This document shows positions 26,475-34,703 of a stretch of DNA of 64,000 nt, in pieces. The notes under the pieces were generated by a model. That model was not told the DNA's origin, did no database searches, and worked only from the letters and a program-made list of their open reading frames with translations. The number at the start of each line of letters is the position of its first letter. Position 1 is the stretch's first letter. A program made the position numbers and the translations under genes. Origin of the DNA: Azovibrio restrictus DSM 23866 (GTDB taxonomy: Bacteria > Pseudomonadota > Gammaproteobacteria > Burkholderiales > Rhodocyclaceae); contig NZ_AUCH01000004.1 in the NCBI RefSeq assembly GCF_000429665.1, positions 186,001 through 250,000 of the forward strand, written 5' to 3'.

Positions 26475-27736
26475 TCGCTGCCGGCATCGAAGCCCTCAAC
26501 GTCTATGGCGGCTGCGCCTACGTGGATGTGCGCGAGCTGTGCACCTACCGGGGCCTGGACATGCCCCGCTTCGAAAAGCTGCTGATGCGCGAGAAGACCG
26601 TGGCCCTGCCTTACGAGGACCCGGTCAGCTTCGCCGTCAATGCGGCCCGGCCCCTGGTACAGGCCCTGGAGGAGGCGGAGCGGGAGCGGATCGAGATGGT
26701 CATCACCTGCACCGAGTCGGGCATAGATTTCGGCAAGTCCCTGAGCACCTATGTGCACAAGCTCCTGGGCCTGAAGCCCAACTGCCGCCTGTTCGAGATC
26801 AAGCAGGCCTGCTACTCGGGCAGCGCCGGCCTGCAGATGGCCATCAACTTCATCCTCTCCGGCACCTCCCCGGGGGCCAAGGCCCTGGTGATCGCCACCG
26901 ACATCTCCCGGTTCGCCCTGGCCGATGCCGAGGCAGTGCGGGAGTGGGCCTACTCGGAACCCAGTTCCGGCGCCGGGGCCGTGGCCGTCCTGGTGAGCGA
27001 CCGGCCGCGCCTGTGGCGGGTGGACCCGGGGGCCTACGGCAACCACGCCTTCGAGGTGATGGACACCTGCCGCCCCGGGCCGGACAACGAGGCCGGCGAC
27101 GCCGACCTGTCCCTGATGGCCTACCTGGACTGCTGCGAGCAGGCCTACCGGGACTACGCCCGGCGGGTGGAAGGGGCGGACCTGCGCCACAGCTTCGACT
27201 ACCTGTGCTTCCACACCCCCTTCGGCGGCATGGTCAAGGGGGCCCACCGCCAGTTGTTGCGCAAGGTGTGCAAGGCCAGCTCCCAGGAGATCGACGCGGA
27301 TTTCGAGCGCCGCCTGGTGCCCAGCCTGCTGTTCGGCCAGCGCCTGGGCAACACTGCCGGGGCTTCGGTGTTGCTGGCCCTGGCCGGCACCCTGGAGGCC
27401 GGGGACTTCAGCGCCCCCCGGCGCCTGGGCCTGTTTTCCTACGGCTCCGGCTGCTGTTCGGAATTCTTCAGCGGCGTGGCCGACGCGGGGGGACAGCAGC
27501 TGCTGCGCCGCCAGGGCATTCCCGCCGCCCTGGACCGGCGCCAGCGCCTGAGCATGGAAGAATATGAGACCCTGCTCAAGGGCGGCGAGGTGATCCGCTT
27601 CGGCACCCGGGACGCCCGCCTCAACCATCAACTGATCCCCAGTGTCTGGCCCGCCTTTGAAGCCGGCCGCCACCTGGTCCTGGACCGGGTCGAAGCCTAC
27701 CACCGGGAATACCGCTGGGCCGGAGAGCCGGGCTGA
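26471..27736 (+). CDS. HMG-CoA synthase-like enzyme of the beta-branching cassette
   Basis: 421 residues from the GTG at 26471, chosen because GGGAGG lies 7 bases upstream, it overlaps the P450 stop, and the protein then opens VIAAGIEALNVYGG like family members; the longer frame from 26405 lies inside the P450. It has the HMGS fold with catalytic Cys114 in KQACYSGSAG, a Glu in CTESGID and the conserved HTPFGGMVKGAHR segment. These enzymes add the acetyl unit carried by the donor ACP to a beta-ketone on a PKS ACP, giving an HMG-like branch. Partners in the window are the donor ACP, the decarboxylating KS, ECH1 at 35514 and the ECH2 domain in the first PKS protein. Confidence 0.95.
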   Translation: MIAAGIEALNVYGGCAYVDVRELCTYRGLDMPRFEKLLMREKTVALPYEDPVSFAVNAARPLVQALEEAERERIEMVITCTESGIDFGKSLSTYVHKLLGLKPNCRLFEIKQACYSGSAGLQMAINFILSGTSPGAKALVIATDISRFALADAEAVREWAYSEPSSGAGAVAVLVSDRPRLWRVDPGAYGNHAFEVMDTCRPGPDNEAGDADLSLMAYLDCCEQAYRDYARRVEGADLRHSFDYLCFHTPFGGMVKGAHRQLLRKVCKASSQEIDADFERRLVPSLLFGQRLGNTAGASVLLALAGTLEAGDFSAPRRLGLFSYGSGCCSEFFSGVADAGGQQLLRRQGIPAALDRRQRLSMEEYETLLKGGEVIRFGTRDARLNHQLIPSVWPAFEAGRHLVLDRVEAYHREYRWAGEPG

Positions 27737-27764
27737 ACCCGCAAATTTTGACGAGGAGAACGAT

Positions 27765-28010
27765 TTGGAACGCGACGCCGTACTGGCCATCATCCTGCAA
27801 CAAATCCGCACCGTGGTGCCCGAGCTGGAAAACCAGCCCATGGGCCCCGGCGACTCCATGGCCGACCTGGGGGTGGATTCCGTCTCCCGCCAGGAGGTGC
27901 TGATCCTGTCCATGGAAGCCCTGAACCTGGACCTGCCCATGGTGCAGCTCTTCGGCCCCCGCAACATCGGCGAACTGGCCGAGCTGCTGCATGGCAAGCT
28001 CCCGGCCTGA
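27765..28010 (+). CDS. Stand-alone donor acyl carrier protein of the beta-branching cassette
   Basis: 81 residues from a TTG start at 27765, placed by GACGAGGAG 5-8 bases upstream; earlier starts in frame overlap the HMGS gene and give non-homologous sequence. The pantetheine site is LGVDSVSRQEVL. The sequence around it (MADLGVDS, LPMVQLFGPRNI) is typical of the AcpK/MupACP-C class that carries acetyl to HMGS. It lacks the Trp flag, as a donor should. It lies 28 bases after the HMGS stop, and its end overlaps the decarboxylating KS gene by 20 bases. It would be loaded with malonyl by an absent trans-AT and decarboxylated by the next gene product. Confidence 0.93.
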   Translation: MERDAVLAIILQQIRTVVPELENQPMGPGDSMADLGVDSVSRQEVLILSMEALNLDLPMVQLFGPRNIGELAELLHGKLPA

Positions 28011-29190
28011 TCCCGCCCCGCCCCGGGTGGCGGGCATAGGCGTAGCCACCGGCTTGGGTTACGGCCAGGCAGCCCTGCTCGACGGCATGTGGAACCCCCG
28101 GCCCCTGGGCGGCGTGCTGCAACGCCCGGGCCGCCAGCTCGAAGGCCGGGCCACGCCCTTCCTGGGGGTGGAACTGGCCGAACCTCCGGCCCTGCTGCCG
28201 CCCCGGGTGGCCCGCATCACCAGCCTGGGCGGCCGGGTGGCCGTGGCCGTGCTGGACGAAGCCTGGCGCGACGCGGGCCTGGACGCCCTGGCCCCGGAAC
28301 GGATCGGCCTCGTGGTGGGCGGCAGCAACCTCAACCCCCGCGAGCAAGGGCTGGCCCGGGAGGCCTACGCCGGGCGCATGGCCTACCTGCTGCCCAGCCA
28401 CGGCTACACGGCCTTCGACACCGACCTGTGCGGCCTGTGCACCTCCACCTTCCCCATCCGGGGCATGAGCTGCACTCTGGGCGGCGCCTCCGCCAGCGGC
28501 CTGCTGGCCGTGCTCCAGGCCGCCGACGCCGTGCGCAGCGGCCGGGTGGATGCCTGCATCGCCCTGGGCGCCCTGCAGGACCTCTCCAGCTTCGAACTCC
28601 AGGCCCTGGCCAACCTGGGCGCCTTGAGCCCCTCCAGCCGCTGCCGTCCCTTCGATCAGGCCCACGACGGCTTCCTGTTCGCCGAAGCCTGCGCCGCCCT
28701 GGTGATCTGCCGCGCCGACCTGGGCCTCAAACACTACGGCCACATCCTCGGCAGCGCCTGGCACAGCAACGGCCAGCGGGGCCCCGACCCCTCCCCTGAA
28801 GGCGAACTGCGGCTGATCCGCAGCGCCCTGGCCTCCGCCGGCCTGGACCCGGCCCAGATCGACTACGTGAACACCCACGGCACCGGCACCCCCAAGGGAG
28901 ACGACACCGAAGCCGCCGCCCTGGCCCAGGCCGGCCTCGGCCAGGCCCCCATCAACGCCGGCAAGTCCCTGATCGGCCACGGCCTGAGCGCTGCCGGCAC
29001 CGTGGAAACCGCCATGACCCTGCTGCAGATGCAGGCCGGCCGGCTGCACCCCTGCCAGCACCTGGAAAACCCGGTGCAGCCCGACCTGCACTGGGTCCGG
29101 GGCGCCCCCCTGAACCACCAACCGACCCACGCCCTGAAACTCTCCTTCGGCTTCGGCGGCATGGAAGGCGCGCTAGTGCTGGGACGGTGA
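27991..29190 (+). CDS. Decarboxylating ketosynthase (Cys-to-Ser KS) of the beta-branching cassette
   Basis: 399 residues with thiolase/KS fold. The normal nucleophilic Cys is replaced by Ser in CTLGGASASG, while both His are kept (NTHGTGTPKGD and KSLIGHGLSAAG). This pattern is the signature of KSs that only decarboxylate malonyl on the donor ACP to acetyl. The C-terminus ends FGFGGMEGALVLGR. The ATG at 27991 lies inside the ACP gene, giving coupled translation; a slightly later GTG cannot be excluded. It is the last gene of the main plus-strand run; GC content drops sharply just after it. Confidence 0.94.
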   Translation: MASSRPDPAPPRVAGIGVATGLGYGQAALLDGMWNPRPLGGVLQRPGRQLEGRATPFLGVELAEPPALLPPRVARITSLGGRVAVAVLDEAWRDAGLDALAPERIGLVVGGSNLNPREQGLAREAYAGRMAYLLPSHGYTAFDTDLCGLCTSTFPIRGMSCTLGGASASGLLAVLQAADAVRSGRVDACIALGALQDLSSFELQALANLGALSPSSRCRPFDQAHDGFLFAEACAALVICRADLGLKHYGHILGSAWHSNGQRGPDPSPEGELRLIRSALASAGLDPAQIDYVNTHGTGTPKGDDTEAAALAQAGLGQAPINAGKSLIGHGLSAAGTVETAMTLLQMQAGRLHPCQHLENPVQPDLHWVRGAPLNHQPTHALKLSFGFGGMEGALVLGR

Positions 29191-29540
29191 GGGGAGGGGG
29201 CTTGTCGCTATGACAAAAGGGAATGCGGCTGGCACAATCTCCACTTTATTAATCCAGCGCCACCCAGACCGCCACCTATTTCCAGAGATGTTTTGAAGCA
29301 CCTGCTGAACGCCAGGATTGTTCTGGTTTGCAGGGGGATGTTTTGTCTGGGGGGGGAGAGGGGCGAGGTTGTGTGGCGGCCGTCGTGATCGCCCGTGGGA
29401 GTTAGCATGACGGCTATGTCTAGCTTTGTGCTCAAGCCGGGTGGTATCCATTTTTATATGTTTTGCATCGCGATAGGTTGCTGCCATGGCCGGCTTCAAG
29501 CACCACTCCTACTACTTTCCAAAGACACAATAGGCCTCTC
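29191..29540. other. Intergenic boundary between PKS cluster and AT-richer island
   Basis: 350 bases without a convincing gene. Open frames here on the minus strand have no recognisable protein character. The GC-rich composition gives way to mixed composition from about 29,220. I see no terminator, tRNA, inverted repeat or recombinase site that would explain the junction. Confidence 0.5.
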
Positions 29541-30332
29541 ATGCCGGCGCTGTTCCAGTTCACCCTAACTCCACTTGAGCTCATCCAGCCATGGGGAGAA
29601 CCTGGCGAGTATTGCTTGCACTGGTTTGGACTGACCGATGGGCAATACTGGATGGAAGTTGGCGCCAATAAGCTGTTTGAGTACAGCGAAAATGCCCGTG
29701 GCCTACTCGGCATATCAAGATATTGTGACTACCATGTGGTTCGGCTCTACGAAGATGTCCTTGAGATGGTGCCTCATGTCCTAGAGCCAGTTCCTTCATC
29801 GCTCGTTAAATACTTGTCCGGAGACATGGGGCGCGCATGGGATGAAAAGGCTTCATCGTGGTATTCCGAAGGCTGCGAACGTGACCGGTTTTGGGCGATT
29901 GCTGACGATGCTTCAGCATGGATTGGCAGTCGAACTCTGGACACCGGCTATCTTTCTCCTTCTACCAAGATACGCATGTGGTCAGATCAGTCGCTCGTGC
30001 ATGTTGAGTGGGATAACACAGAAAAACTGATTCAAGGCTCTCCAGCTTGGTCTGCTAGCCGTGGCATCTTCTGTCTTAGCCGCGCAAAATTTTTGGCGGA
30101 GGTGCTCTCTTTTCACACTCGGCTTATGAAAAAGATGAGTGAGCGAGTTGAGAAAGTCCTCGCTGGGGCATTGCCGCCTGAAGTACAAGTCGATTTTTCT
30201 GGTCTTCAGAGAGAGCAAAGCGAACGATTTCGTTCGATCGAGACCGCTTTGAAAGAACTTGTTGTCCCCACCAATTGGCAGTCTGTTACCGAGGCTATCC
30301 ATGAAATTGAAAGAAATACCTTCGATGTATAA
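29541..30332 (+). CDS. Hypothetical protein, DUF5984-like
   Basis: 263 residues if started at ATG 29541 (MPALFQFTLTPLELIQPWG); an upstream ATG at 29463 adds 26 residues of low quality. The segment IQPWGEPGEYCLHWFGLTDG followed by YWMEVGANKLFEYS matches my memory of the DUF5984 family, whose function is unknown. The C-terminal 80 residues are charged and likely helical. There is no signal peptide or membrane segment. It is the first gene of the AT-richer island, separated from the PKS genes by 350 bases, and has clearly different codon use from them. Confidence 0.7.
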   Translation: MPALFQFTLTPLELIQPWGEPGEYCLHWFGLTDGQYWMEVGANKLFEYSENARGLLGISRYCDYHVVRLYEDVLEMVPHVLEPVPSSLVKYLSGDMGRAWDEKASSWYSEGCERDRFWAIADDASAWIGSRTLDTGYLSPSTKIRMWSDQSLVHVEWDNTEKLIQGSPAWSASRGIFCLSRAKFLAEVLSFHTRLMKKMSERVEKVLAGALPPEVQVDFSGLQREQSERFRSIETALKELVVPTNWQSVTEAIHEIERNTFDV

Positions 30333-30421
30333 ACATCACGAGGGGATGGCTTGCAAGCTGTGCTGGCAGCCCTCTGACTTTCGGGTTTTGCCCGCCCTTC
30401 AGGCTAAACGCTATCCACTTT

Positions 30422-30964
30422 ATGCGTCGATTATCGCTATCCAATAAGAAGCCTCGTGGAGTTTCGCGACAAATACGATCGCTTGAAAAATGGGCAACTC
30501 AATTTCAAGGATGGTTCCCAGAAGGTTTGCAAACCACAAACCGATATTGCAACTGGAAAATTCCAGTTCTGCGAAATCTGATTGAAGGTCGGCACACTTC
30601 ACAGGAAATTAAGGTCAAGTGTGCTCAATGCCTCATAGACGCCTGTCATCGCCTAGTTAAAGCAAAACCAAATGCTGCAAATAGCTATCGAGTTACCTGC
30701 GTAATTTGCGTTCCAGATATGTTTACCAGTGAAATCTGTATATACCTTGATGAGGATTATTTCAGGAGTCATACTGACTGCGGTGTCAGTTCGCAAGGAG
30801 TGCATTCAGAGCGAATTACAGGTCGAAGCTTGGCGAAGGAATGGGGCTTATTGCTTCCGAGCGGAATTTCTGAAATTGGGACTCAAATTACATTTTCTGG
30901 TTACGATGACGGCTCAGATGCTTTCCAAGGAGAGCGATGGTTGTACGGTGAAATCGATGACTAA
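30422..30964 (+). CDS. Hypothetical protein, DUF3916-like
   Basis: 180 residues. An N-terminal RGVSRQIRSLEKW segment, then NWKIPVLRNLIEG, KCAQCLIDACHRLVKAKP, VTCVICVPDMFTSEICIY and DEDYF, and RSLAKEWGLLLPSGI, match my recollection of DUF3916, a small bacterial family of unknown function often found in defence- or toxin-associated neighbourhoods. It has no membrane segments. ATG 30422 has no strong ribosome-binding site. Base composition is much lower in GC than the PKS region. A role in immunity is inference only. Confidence 0.7.
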   Translation: MRRLSLSNKKPRGVSRQIRSLEKWATQFQGWFPEGLQTTNRYCNWKIPVLRNLIEGRHTSQEIKVKCAQCLIDACHRLVKAKPNAANSYRVTCVICVPDMFTSEICIYLDEDYFRSHTDCGVSSQGVHSERITGRSLAKEWGLLLPSGISEIGTQITFSGYDDGSDAFQGERWLYGEIDD

Positions 30965-31074
30965 CAACCCCTCAAGGCAGCTCCTTCTGATCGCTGGGCG
31001 CTGCGTGATAAAGCACCACGCAAGCGCCTCGTTCCTGAAATTACATGAGCTTCACCATTCGGTAGGTTGCAGAA

Positions 31075-31500
31075 ATGCCGTTACCTCGCGTCTACGCTGA
31101 CTTCAATGCAATTGAGTACCCTCCCGGTGCTTCGTTCGCGGAGATGCCTCTCACGGGGTTTGGCACGTTATCGAGCCTCGCAAGGCAACGCCTGCGACTG
31201 CTCGAGGGCATGGCAGTTGTCTTGTTCGAGCCGAATGACATCGAGTGTGAGGCAACGATCCATTTTGACAGGTCGAGAACCAACCCGGCGGGTACCTTGG
31301 GCGAGTGGGTTACTCGTTTTGATCCAAACTCTGTGCGATATCTTCCTCAAACGGGTGAGCCGCACTCCAACGAGCATCCTTGCATCGTGTGTGGCATGCC
31401 CTTCTTCGGGGAAGAGTGCGGCCGCACGTATAGCGATACTTGCATCAATTGCGGAGCCAGCGTTATGGAACCCATGCTTCCTCCCAACAGTGCAACTTAA
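31075..31500 (+). CDS. Hypothetical protein with C-terminal four-cysteine zinc-binding motif
   Basis: 141 residues, no family recognised. The first 95 residues form a possible beta-rich domain; the C-terminus contains CIVCG, an isolated Cys in EECG, and CINCG, a CxxC...CxxC arrangement typical of a zinc ribbon. ATG 31075 has AGGTTG upstream. A strong terminator hairpin follows 94 bases after the stop, so this gene and the one before may form the end of a transcription unit. No signal peptide. The function is unknown. Confidence 0.65.
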   Translation: MPLPRVYADFNAIEYPPGASFAEMPLTGFGTLSSLARQRLRLLEGMAVVLFEPNDIECEATIHFDRSRTNPAGTLGEWVTRFDPNSVRYLPQTGEPHSNEHPCIVCGMPFFGEECGRTYSDTCINCGASVMEPMLPPNSAT

Positions 31501-31593
31501 ACATTAACCGAAATGGATGGCCGCAAGCGGTGGTTCCTCCTCACGTCAAATGTGGATGCTGTAGACAGACCACAATGGAGAAAATTAACCATT

Positions 31594-31615
31594 AATCGGC
31601 AAAAGCCGATTTTTT
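31594..31615 (+). terminator. Rho-independent terminator
   Basis: A perfect 7-bp stem AATCGGC / GCCGATT with an AAAA loop, followed directly by a T run. It lies between the gene ending at 31500 and the zinc-ribbon gene starting at 31637, and points in the plus direction. Confidence 0.8.
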
Positions 31616-31636
31616 AGCGTAACTAGGAGCAAGAAG

Positions 31637-31897
31637 ATGGGGCCTCAAGCTGATGTCATCGTGCCTTTCAAGTGCGAAGCTTGCGGCCGTGATTTCCATC
31701 CTGCTGAAGGCGGGAAGTGTCGCCAGTGTGGCCGCCTTCTCTGTCTCGATCATTTCTCCCCTTCGGCATCTGAACCGATATGCGTGTCTTGTAGACCTCA
31801 GAGCAAGGTCGCTGATATTTCCGTTGCTGGTGCAGCGAAATTGTTTTTTGTTGTTTTTGCAATTCTGGTGTTTTTCGTATTTGTTTTGTATATTTGA
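31637..31897 (+). CDS. Small zinc-ribbon protein with C-terminal membrane anchor
   Basis: 86 residues. Cys pairs CEAC (about residues 13-16), CRQC (28-31) and CVSC (51-54) plus CLDHF suggest one or two zinc knuckles of the treble-clef or zinc-ribbon kind. Residues about 66-85 are a run of Val/Phe/Leu/Ile ending at the stop, a tail anchor that would leave the zinc domain in the cytoplasm. The start has TAGGAG ten bases upstream. No specific family is recognised; B-box or AN1-like folds look similar. Confidence 0.7.
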   Translation: MGPQADVIVPFKCEACGRDFHPAEGGKCRQCGRLLCLDHFSPSASEPICVSCRPQSKVADISVAGAAKLFFVVFAILVFFVFVLYI

Positions 31898-31977
31898 GCG
31901 GTTAGCCTCGAGATATCAATAGTAATAAGTGTGAACAAGTTGTTTGCTGAGCGCTTAATTGACCCGGGTTAAATTTC

Positions 31978-32277
31978 ATGGTGAAACGTATTGTTTTTGT
32001 TGATGTTGACGACACTTTGGTTCGTACAGTTGGGCACAAGCGTATTCCCATGCCCAGCGTAATTTCTCGAATTCGTGAGTTAAGCAGGACAGAAGTCGAA
32101 ATGTATCTCTGGAGTTCTGGTGGTGCTGAATATGCGCGCAGTTCCGTAGTTGAGTTAGGCATTGAAAACTGCTTCATGGGCTTTCTGCCGAAGCCAGATG
32201 TCTATCTTGATGACCAGGCAGTGCACGAGTGGCGCTACTGTAAACATGTTCTCCCAAATAATGCTCAAAATATTTGA
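31978..32277 (+). CDS. HAD-superfamily hydrolase-like protein
   Basis: 99 residues. The N-terminal motif I, VFVDVDDTLVR (DxDxT/V), and motif II region (LWSSGGAEYAR) are those of haloacid-dehalogenase phosphatases; KPDVYLDDQAV looks like the motif III/IV acidic pair. It is shorter than typical HADs (about 200 residues) and lacks a cap, as do some polynucleotide-phosphatase-like or magnesium-dependent small HADs. The substrate is unknown. It is cytoplasmic, with low-GC codon use like the neighbouring island genes. Confidence 0.78.
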   Translation: MVKRIVFVDVDDTLVRTVGHKRIPMPSVISRIRELSRTEVEMYLWSSGGAEYARSSVVELGIENCFMGFLPKPDVYLDDQAVHEWRYCKHVLPNNAQNI

Positions 32278-32493
32278 CCTGCGGTCAGCTGTCCTTGAGT
32301 CGTTTTTTTCTGCTTCCGCTTGGTGGCCGCTGTCAATAATTGTTCGCCAGTTTGTTTAAGTCTTTAGAGCAGTTTTATGAAATTGCCCCATGGAATTAAT
32401 CATGTTGGGGAATCTAATGCCTGGAGTTCCGTTTTGTCGGGCCGGATTTTTCTTGAAATTTCAAGGTTGGCTGTGAGGGCTGAGAAATTTTCC

Positions 32494-33021
32494 ATGAGCT
32501 ACTTTCTTCCATCCATGTCGAAAATTCTCCTGGCGGCAGGCTTGTTTTTCCTGGTACAGGGTGCTCGTGCCTGTGTTCAGCAAGAGGGCGAATGGAGTAT
32601 TAATTTTTTTGTTGTTTTCTCGGTGCTTGTGGTTTTGTTGGCTGCCTCTCTGGGGTGGCTAGGGGGATGGATAAAAAGACGTAATTTCCCGGATGTTGAC
32701 TTGTATCCGGCGGCTTTTGTGATGGCGCTGCTGTTGGCTTTGGCACTGGCGGGAATAGGGGCTTTTGTGGTTCCTGAGTTTGAAAAATTTTTTTTGCCGT
32801 TTGGATTTGAATTGCCTTCCCAAACAAAATTTGTTTTTGCGACTAGAAATGTGTTGTGGCTGCCTGTGCTTATTGTTGCCTTTATAAGAGTGTTTTCCAG
32901 AAACGGTTCTTGTCTAGCCATGAATTTTTTGCTGGTATCCGGGCTTGAGTTTGTGGCTCTGCTTTTGGTGATTGGTGCTCTTTATTCGCCGATATTCAGA
33001 TTTGGGTCGATTTGTTCTTGA
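32494..33021 (+). CDS. Hypothetical inner-membrane protein
   Basis: 175 residues from ATG 32494 (MSYFLPSMSKILLAAG); an in-frame ATG at 32377 would add 39 hydrophilic residues. Four hydrophobic stretches (about residues 8-24, 35-57, 72-93 and 142-166) indicate a polytopic protein. The first could instead be a cleaved signal peptide, since QGARAC follows it. No family is recognised. It sits in the AT-richer island, 66 bases before another small membrane protein, and the two may be co-transcribed. Confidence 0.6.
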   Translation: MSYFLPSMSKILLAAGLFFLVQGARACVQQEGEWSINFFVVFSVLVVLLAASLGWLGGWIKRRNFPDVDLYPAAFVMALLLALALAGIGAFVVPEFEKFFLPFGFELPSQTKFVFATRNVLWLPVLIVAFIRVFSRNGSCLAMNFLLVSGLEFVALLLVIGALYSPIFRFGSICS

Positions 33022-33087
33022 GTCTTTTCGGAGGATCGATGGCTTGGGCTTGCGGGTTTTATGAACTCGGTTTTGGGGAAAGGTTTC

Positions 33088-33366
33088 ATGAGATACTTTG
33101 CTTCGATGCTGGGTGGTTTTGTTCTGGCCTCCCTTGTATTCATGCTGGTTTTATGCCCACGCGTGAAAAGTAATTGGTATGCCCAGGGGCGCGCAGAAGG
33201 TTATCTGGCGGCCAATGTGAGCATGTATAGAACCGCTGGTGAATATTTTTCCAGTGAAAACGCCGATTGTCAGTCAGTAGCAGTCCTCGGTGGGGCAAAA
33301 CCTGATGTAATTGAAATTGTGGATTGCGGGACTTTTAGAAGCCTGCGGATTTTAAAAAAGTATTGA
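33088..33366 (+). CDS. Small hypothetical membrane-anchored protein
   Basis: 92 residues from ATG 33088, preferred because GGGAAAGG precedes it; ATG 33061 adds nine residues without a ribosome-binding site. A single N-terminal hydrophobic segment (GGFVLASLVFMLVLC) acts as signal anchor or lipoprotein-like signal, followed by a mixed domain with two Cys (ENADCQS and IVDCGTF) that could form a periplasmic disulfide. No family is recognised. Confidence 0.55.
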   Translation: MRYFASMLGGFVLASLVFMLVLCPRVKSNWYAQGRAEGYLAANVSMYRTAGEYFSSENADCQSVAVLGGAKPDVIEIVDCGTFRSLRILKKY

Positions 33367-33436
33367 TTTTTTTAAATTGGCTCAGTGGCTATTCCAAGGG
33401 GTCTGCTGGTTCGTGGCAAGGAGAGGTTTTAATAAA

Positions 33437-33679
33437 ATGCAATTAATGGGAAAGGAGGCCATGGCGATAGCTTCTGCATGCGGCGTGGCGAAATTTTTTG
33501 GTATAGACATTAGAAAATATGAGCTATGTATTAGCGAAACCGAATTAAGTTATACCATTTCGTTTGTTGACATGGGAAAACCAGAAGGGTTTCGGGGCTC
33601 AAGAACTGGATTTCCTCAGCCTGTATTAAAAGTCGACAAAAATTCAGGGGAAATAATTGGGTATGACTTTTCTAGATAA
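33437..33679 (+). CDS. Small hypothetical protein
   Basis: 80 residues from ATG 33437, which has GAGAGG about eight bases upstream; the same frame is open from 33377. The layout (a helix, then ELSYTISFVDMG and a closing LKVDKNSGEIIGYD strand pair) resembles small PepSY- or NTF2-fold immunity proteins, but I cannot assign a family. No signal peptide. It belongs to the low-GC island. Confidence 0.5.
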   Translation: MQLMGKEAMAIASACGVAKFFGIDIRKYELCISETELSYTISFVDMGKPEGFRGSRTGFPQPVLKVDKNSGEIIGYDFSR

Positions 33680-33791
33680 CATCTCGAAGGCCTGCTTTGC
33701 CAGGGAAGCACTCAGGATATTGGAATTTGCATATCATTGATTATAAACCTGCAAGCGTTGCCTACTTTCTATTCATCTATTCATCTGAGCA

Positions 33792-33938
33792 GTGAATGGT
33801 AATCCGGTCAAGGTGATCAAGGAGTGTTTCACGCAGGAAAGCATTCTGGCCCTTGAGGAAATTACAAAACACCAGAATATTATCGTGTCCGCAGACATTG
33901 AAGCCCTGAAAGCCTGTGCTGATGTCTGGGTCAATTGA
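33792..33938 (+). pseudogene. Short open remnant (48 codons) of an unknown gene
   Basis: GTG-initiated frame with sensible protein character (VNGNPVKVIKECF, then a Leu/Ile-rich helical stretch ending KACADVWVN) but an in-frame stop two codons upstream and no ribosome-binding site. It lies in the otherwise gene-free 33,680-33,990 gap. It is best read as the 3' remnant of a decayed gene; a true micro-ORF is less likely. Confidence 0.3.
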
Positions 33939-33990
33939 TTAGTGGGTCCTGGATAGGTAATGGTTCGCTTGCTTTTTTGCGGAGGTCTCG

Positions 33991-34209
33991 ATGAGCGGCT
34001 TTGTTTGTTCCACTTGCGGGCAGTATCACGATGAACTGCCTTTGTGCTTTGGTGCCAGCGCGCCTGAGCTCTGGCTTTCGCTGCCCGAGGCCGAGCGCAA
34101 TGCTCGTGGTGAGCTTACATCCGATCAGTGTGTACTGGATGACCAGTATTTTTTTGTCCTTGGCCGCATTATTCTTCCGGTTATCGATGGGCCTGGTCCA
34201 TTTGTGTGA
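33991..34209 (+). pseudogene. Truncated DUF2199-like protein
   Basis: 72 residues. The opening MSGFVCSTCGQYHDELPLCF and LSSDQC-like segment (LTSDQCVLDDQYFFVLGRI) are those of DUF2199 proteins, which are roughly twice this length. Here the frame stops right after DGPGPFV, where the family normally continues, and the next gene starts 21 bases later. This looks like a 3' deletion that fused the gene's first half to the GFA gene region. Whether the short product is still functional is unknown. Confidence 0.6.
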
Positions 34210-34229
34210 ATTTCAGGGCCGAATATTAA

Positions 34230-34703
34230 ATGCGCGGATGTTGTCTTTGCGGAAAAGTGCGGTTTGAAATTGAGGGTGACCGTTTCAAGCTATATCAATG
34301 CCATTGCTCGCTTTGCAGAAGGCGGAGTGGCTCATTGTCCAACGCTGCCACCATCGTGCCGGAAGAAAGTTTTCGCTGGCTTGGCGGTCGTGAACTGATT
34401 TCATCCTGGAAAAAGGAGTCAGGGTTCCGCACTGATTTTTGCTCGGTCTGTGGTTCGCCTGTGCCAAATCCACTCAGGAATTATCCGTATTTATGGGTCC
34501 CTGCCGGTTTGCTCGAAGGCGGTGATGGCCTGGAGATCGTGGCTCATTTGTGCGTGGATTCAAAAGCCTCCTGGAATATCTTGCCTCTTCAAGGAAAGTG
34601 CTATGGCGCACTGCCTGATTTTTCAGAGCTGCTCACCCTGTTGCGATCGGTCCACGATGCGTTTCCTCATAGAGGAAGTGCTTCTGTTTTAATACATGGA
34701 TGA
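34230..34703 (+). CDS. GFA/CENP-V-family zinc protein
   Basis: 157 residues. The motif CCLCGKVRFEI, then CHCSLCRRRSG and FCSVCGSPVPNP form the double zinc-binding scaffold of the glutathione-dependent formaldehyde-activating (GFA) family. Most members are of unknown function; true formaldehyde-glutathione adduct activity has been questioned. It has the usual length, is cytoplasmic, and overlaps the SMI1/KNR4-like gene downstream by eight bases. Its GC is intermediate between the PKS genes and the rest of the island. Confidence 0.82.
   Translation: MRGCCLCGKVRFEIEGDRFKLYQCHCSLCRRRSGSLSNAATIVPEESFRWLGGRELISSWKKESGFRTDFCSVCGSPVPNPLRNYPYLWVPAGLLEGGDGLEIVAHLCVDSKASWNILPLQGKCYGALPDFSELLTLLRSVHDAFPHRGSASVLIHG

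Noticed and set aside
29173..29499. Minus-strand frame in the gap after the decarboxylating KS
   Set aside because: Low-complexity translation without recognisable motifs or a ribosome-binding site.
30955..31075. Integron attC-like sequence (TAACAACCCCTCAAGG) after the DUF3916-like gene
   Set aside because: No matching GTTRRRY core or paired arm follows, no similar sites separate the other island genes, and no integrase is present in the window.
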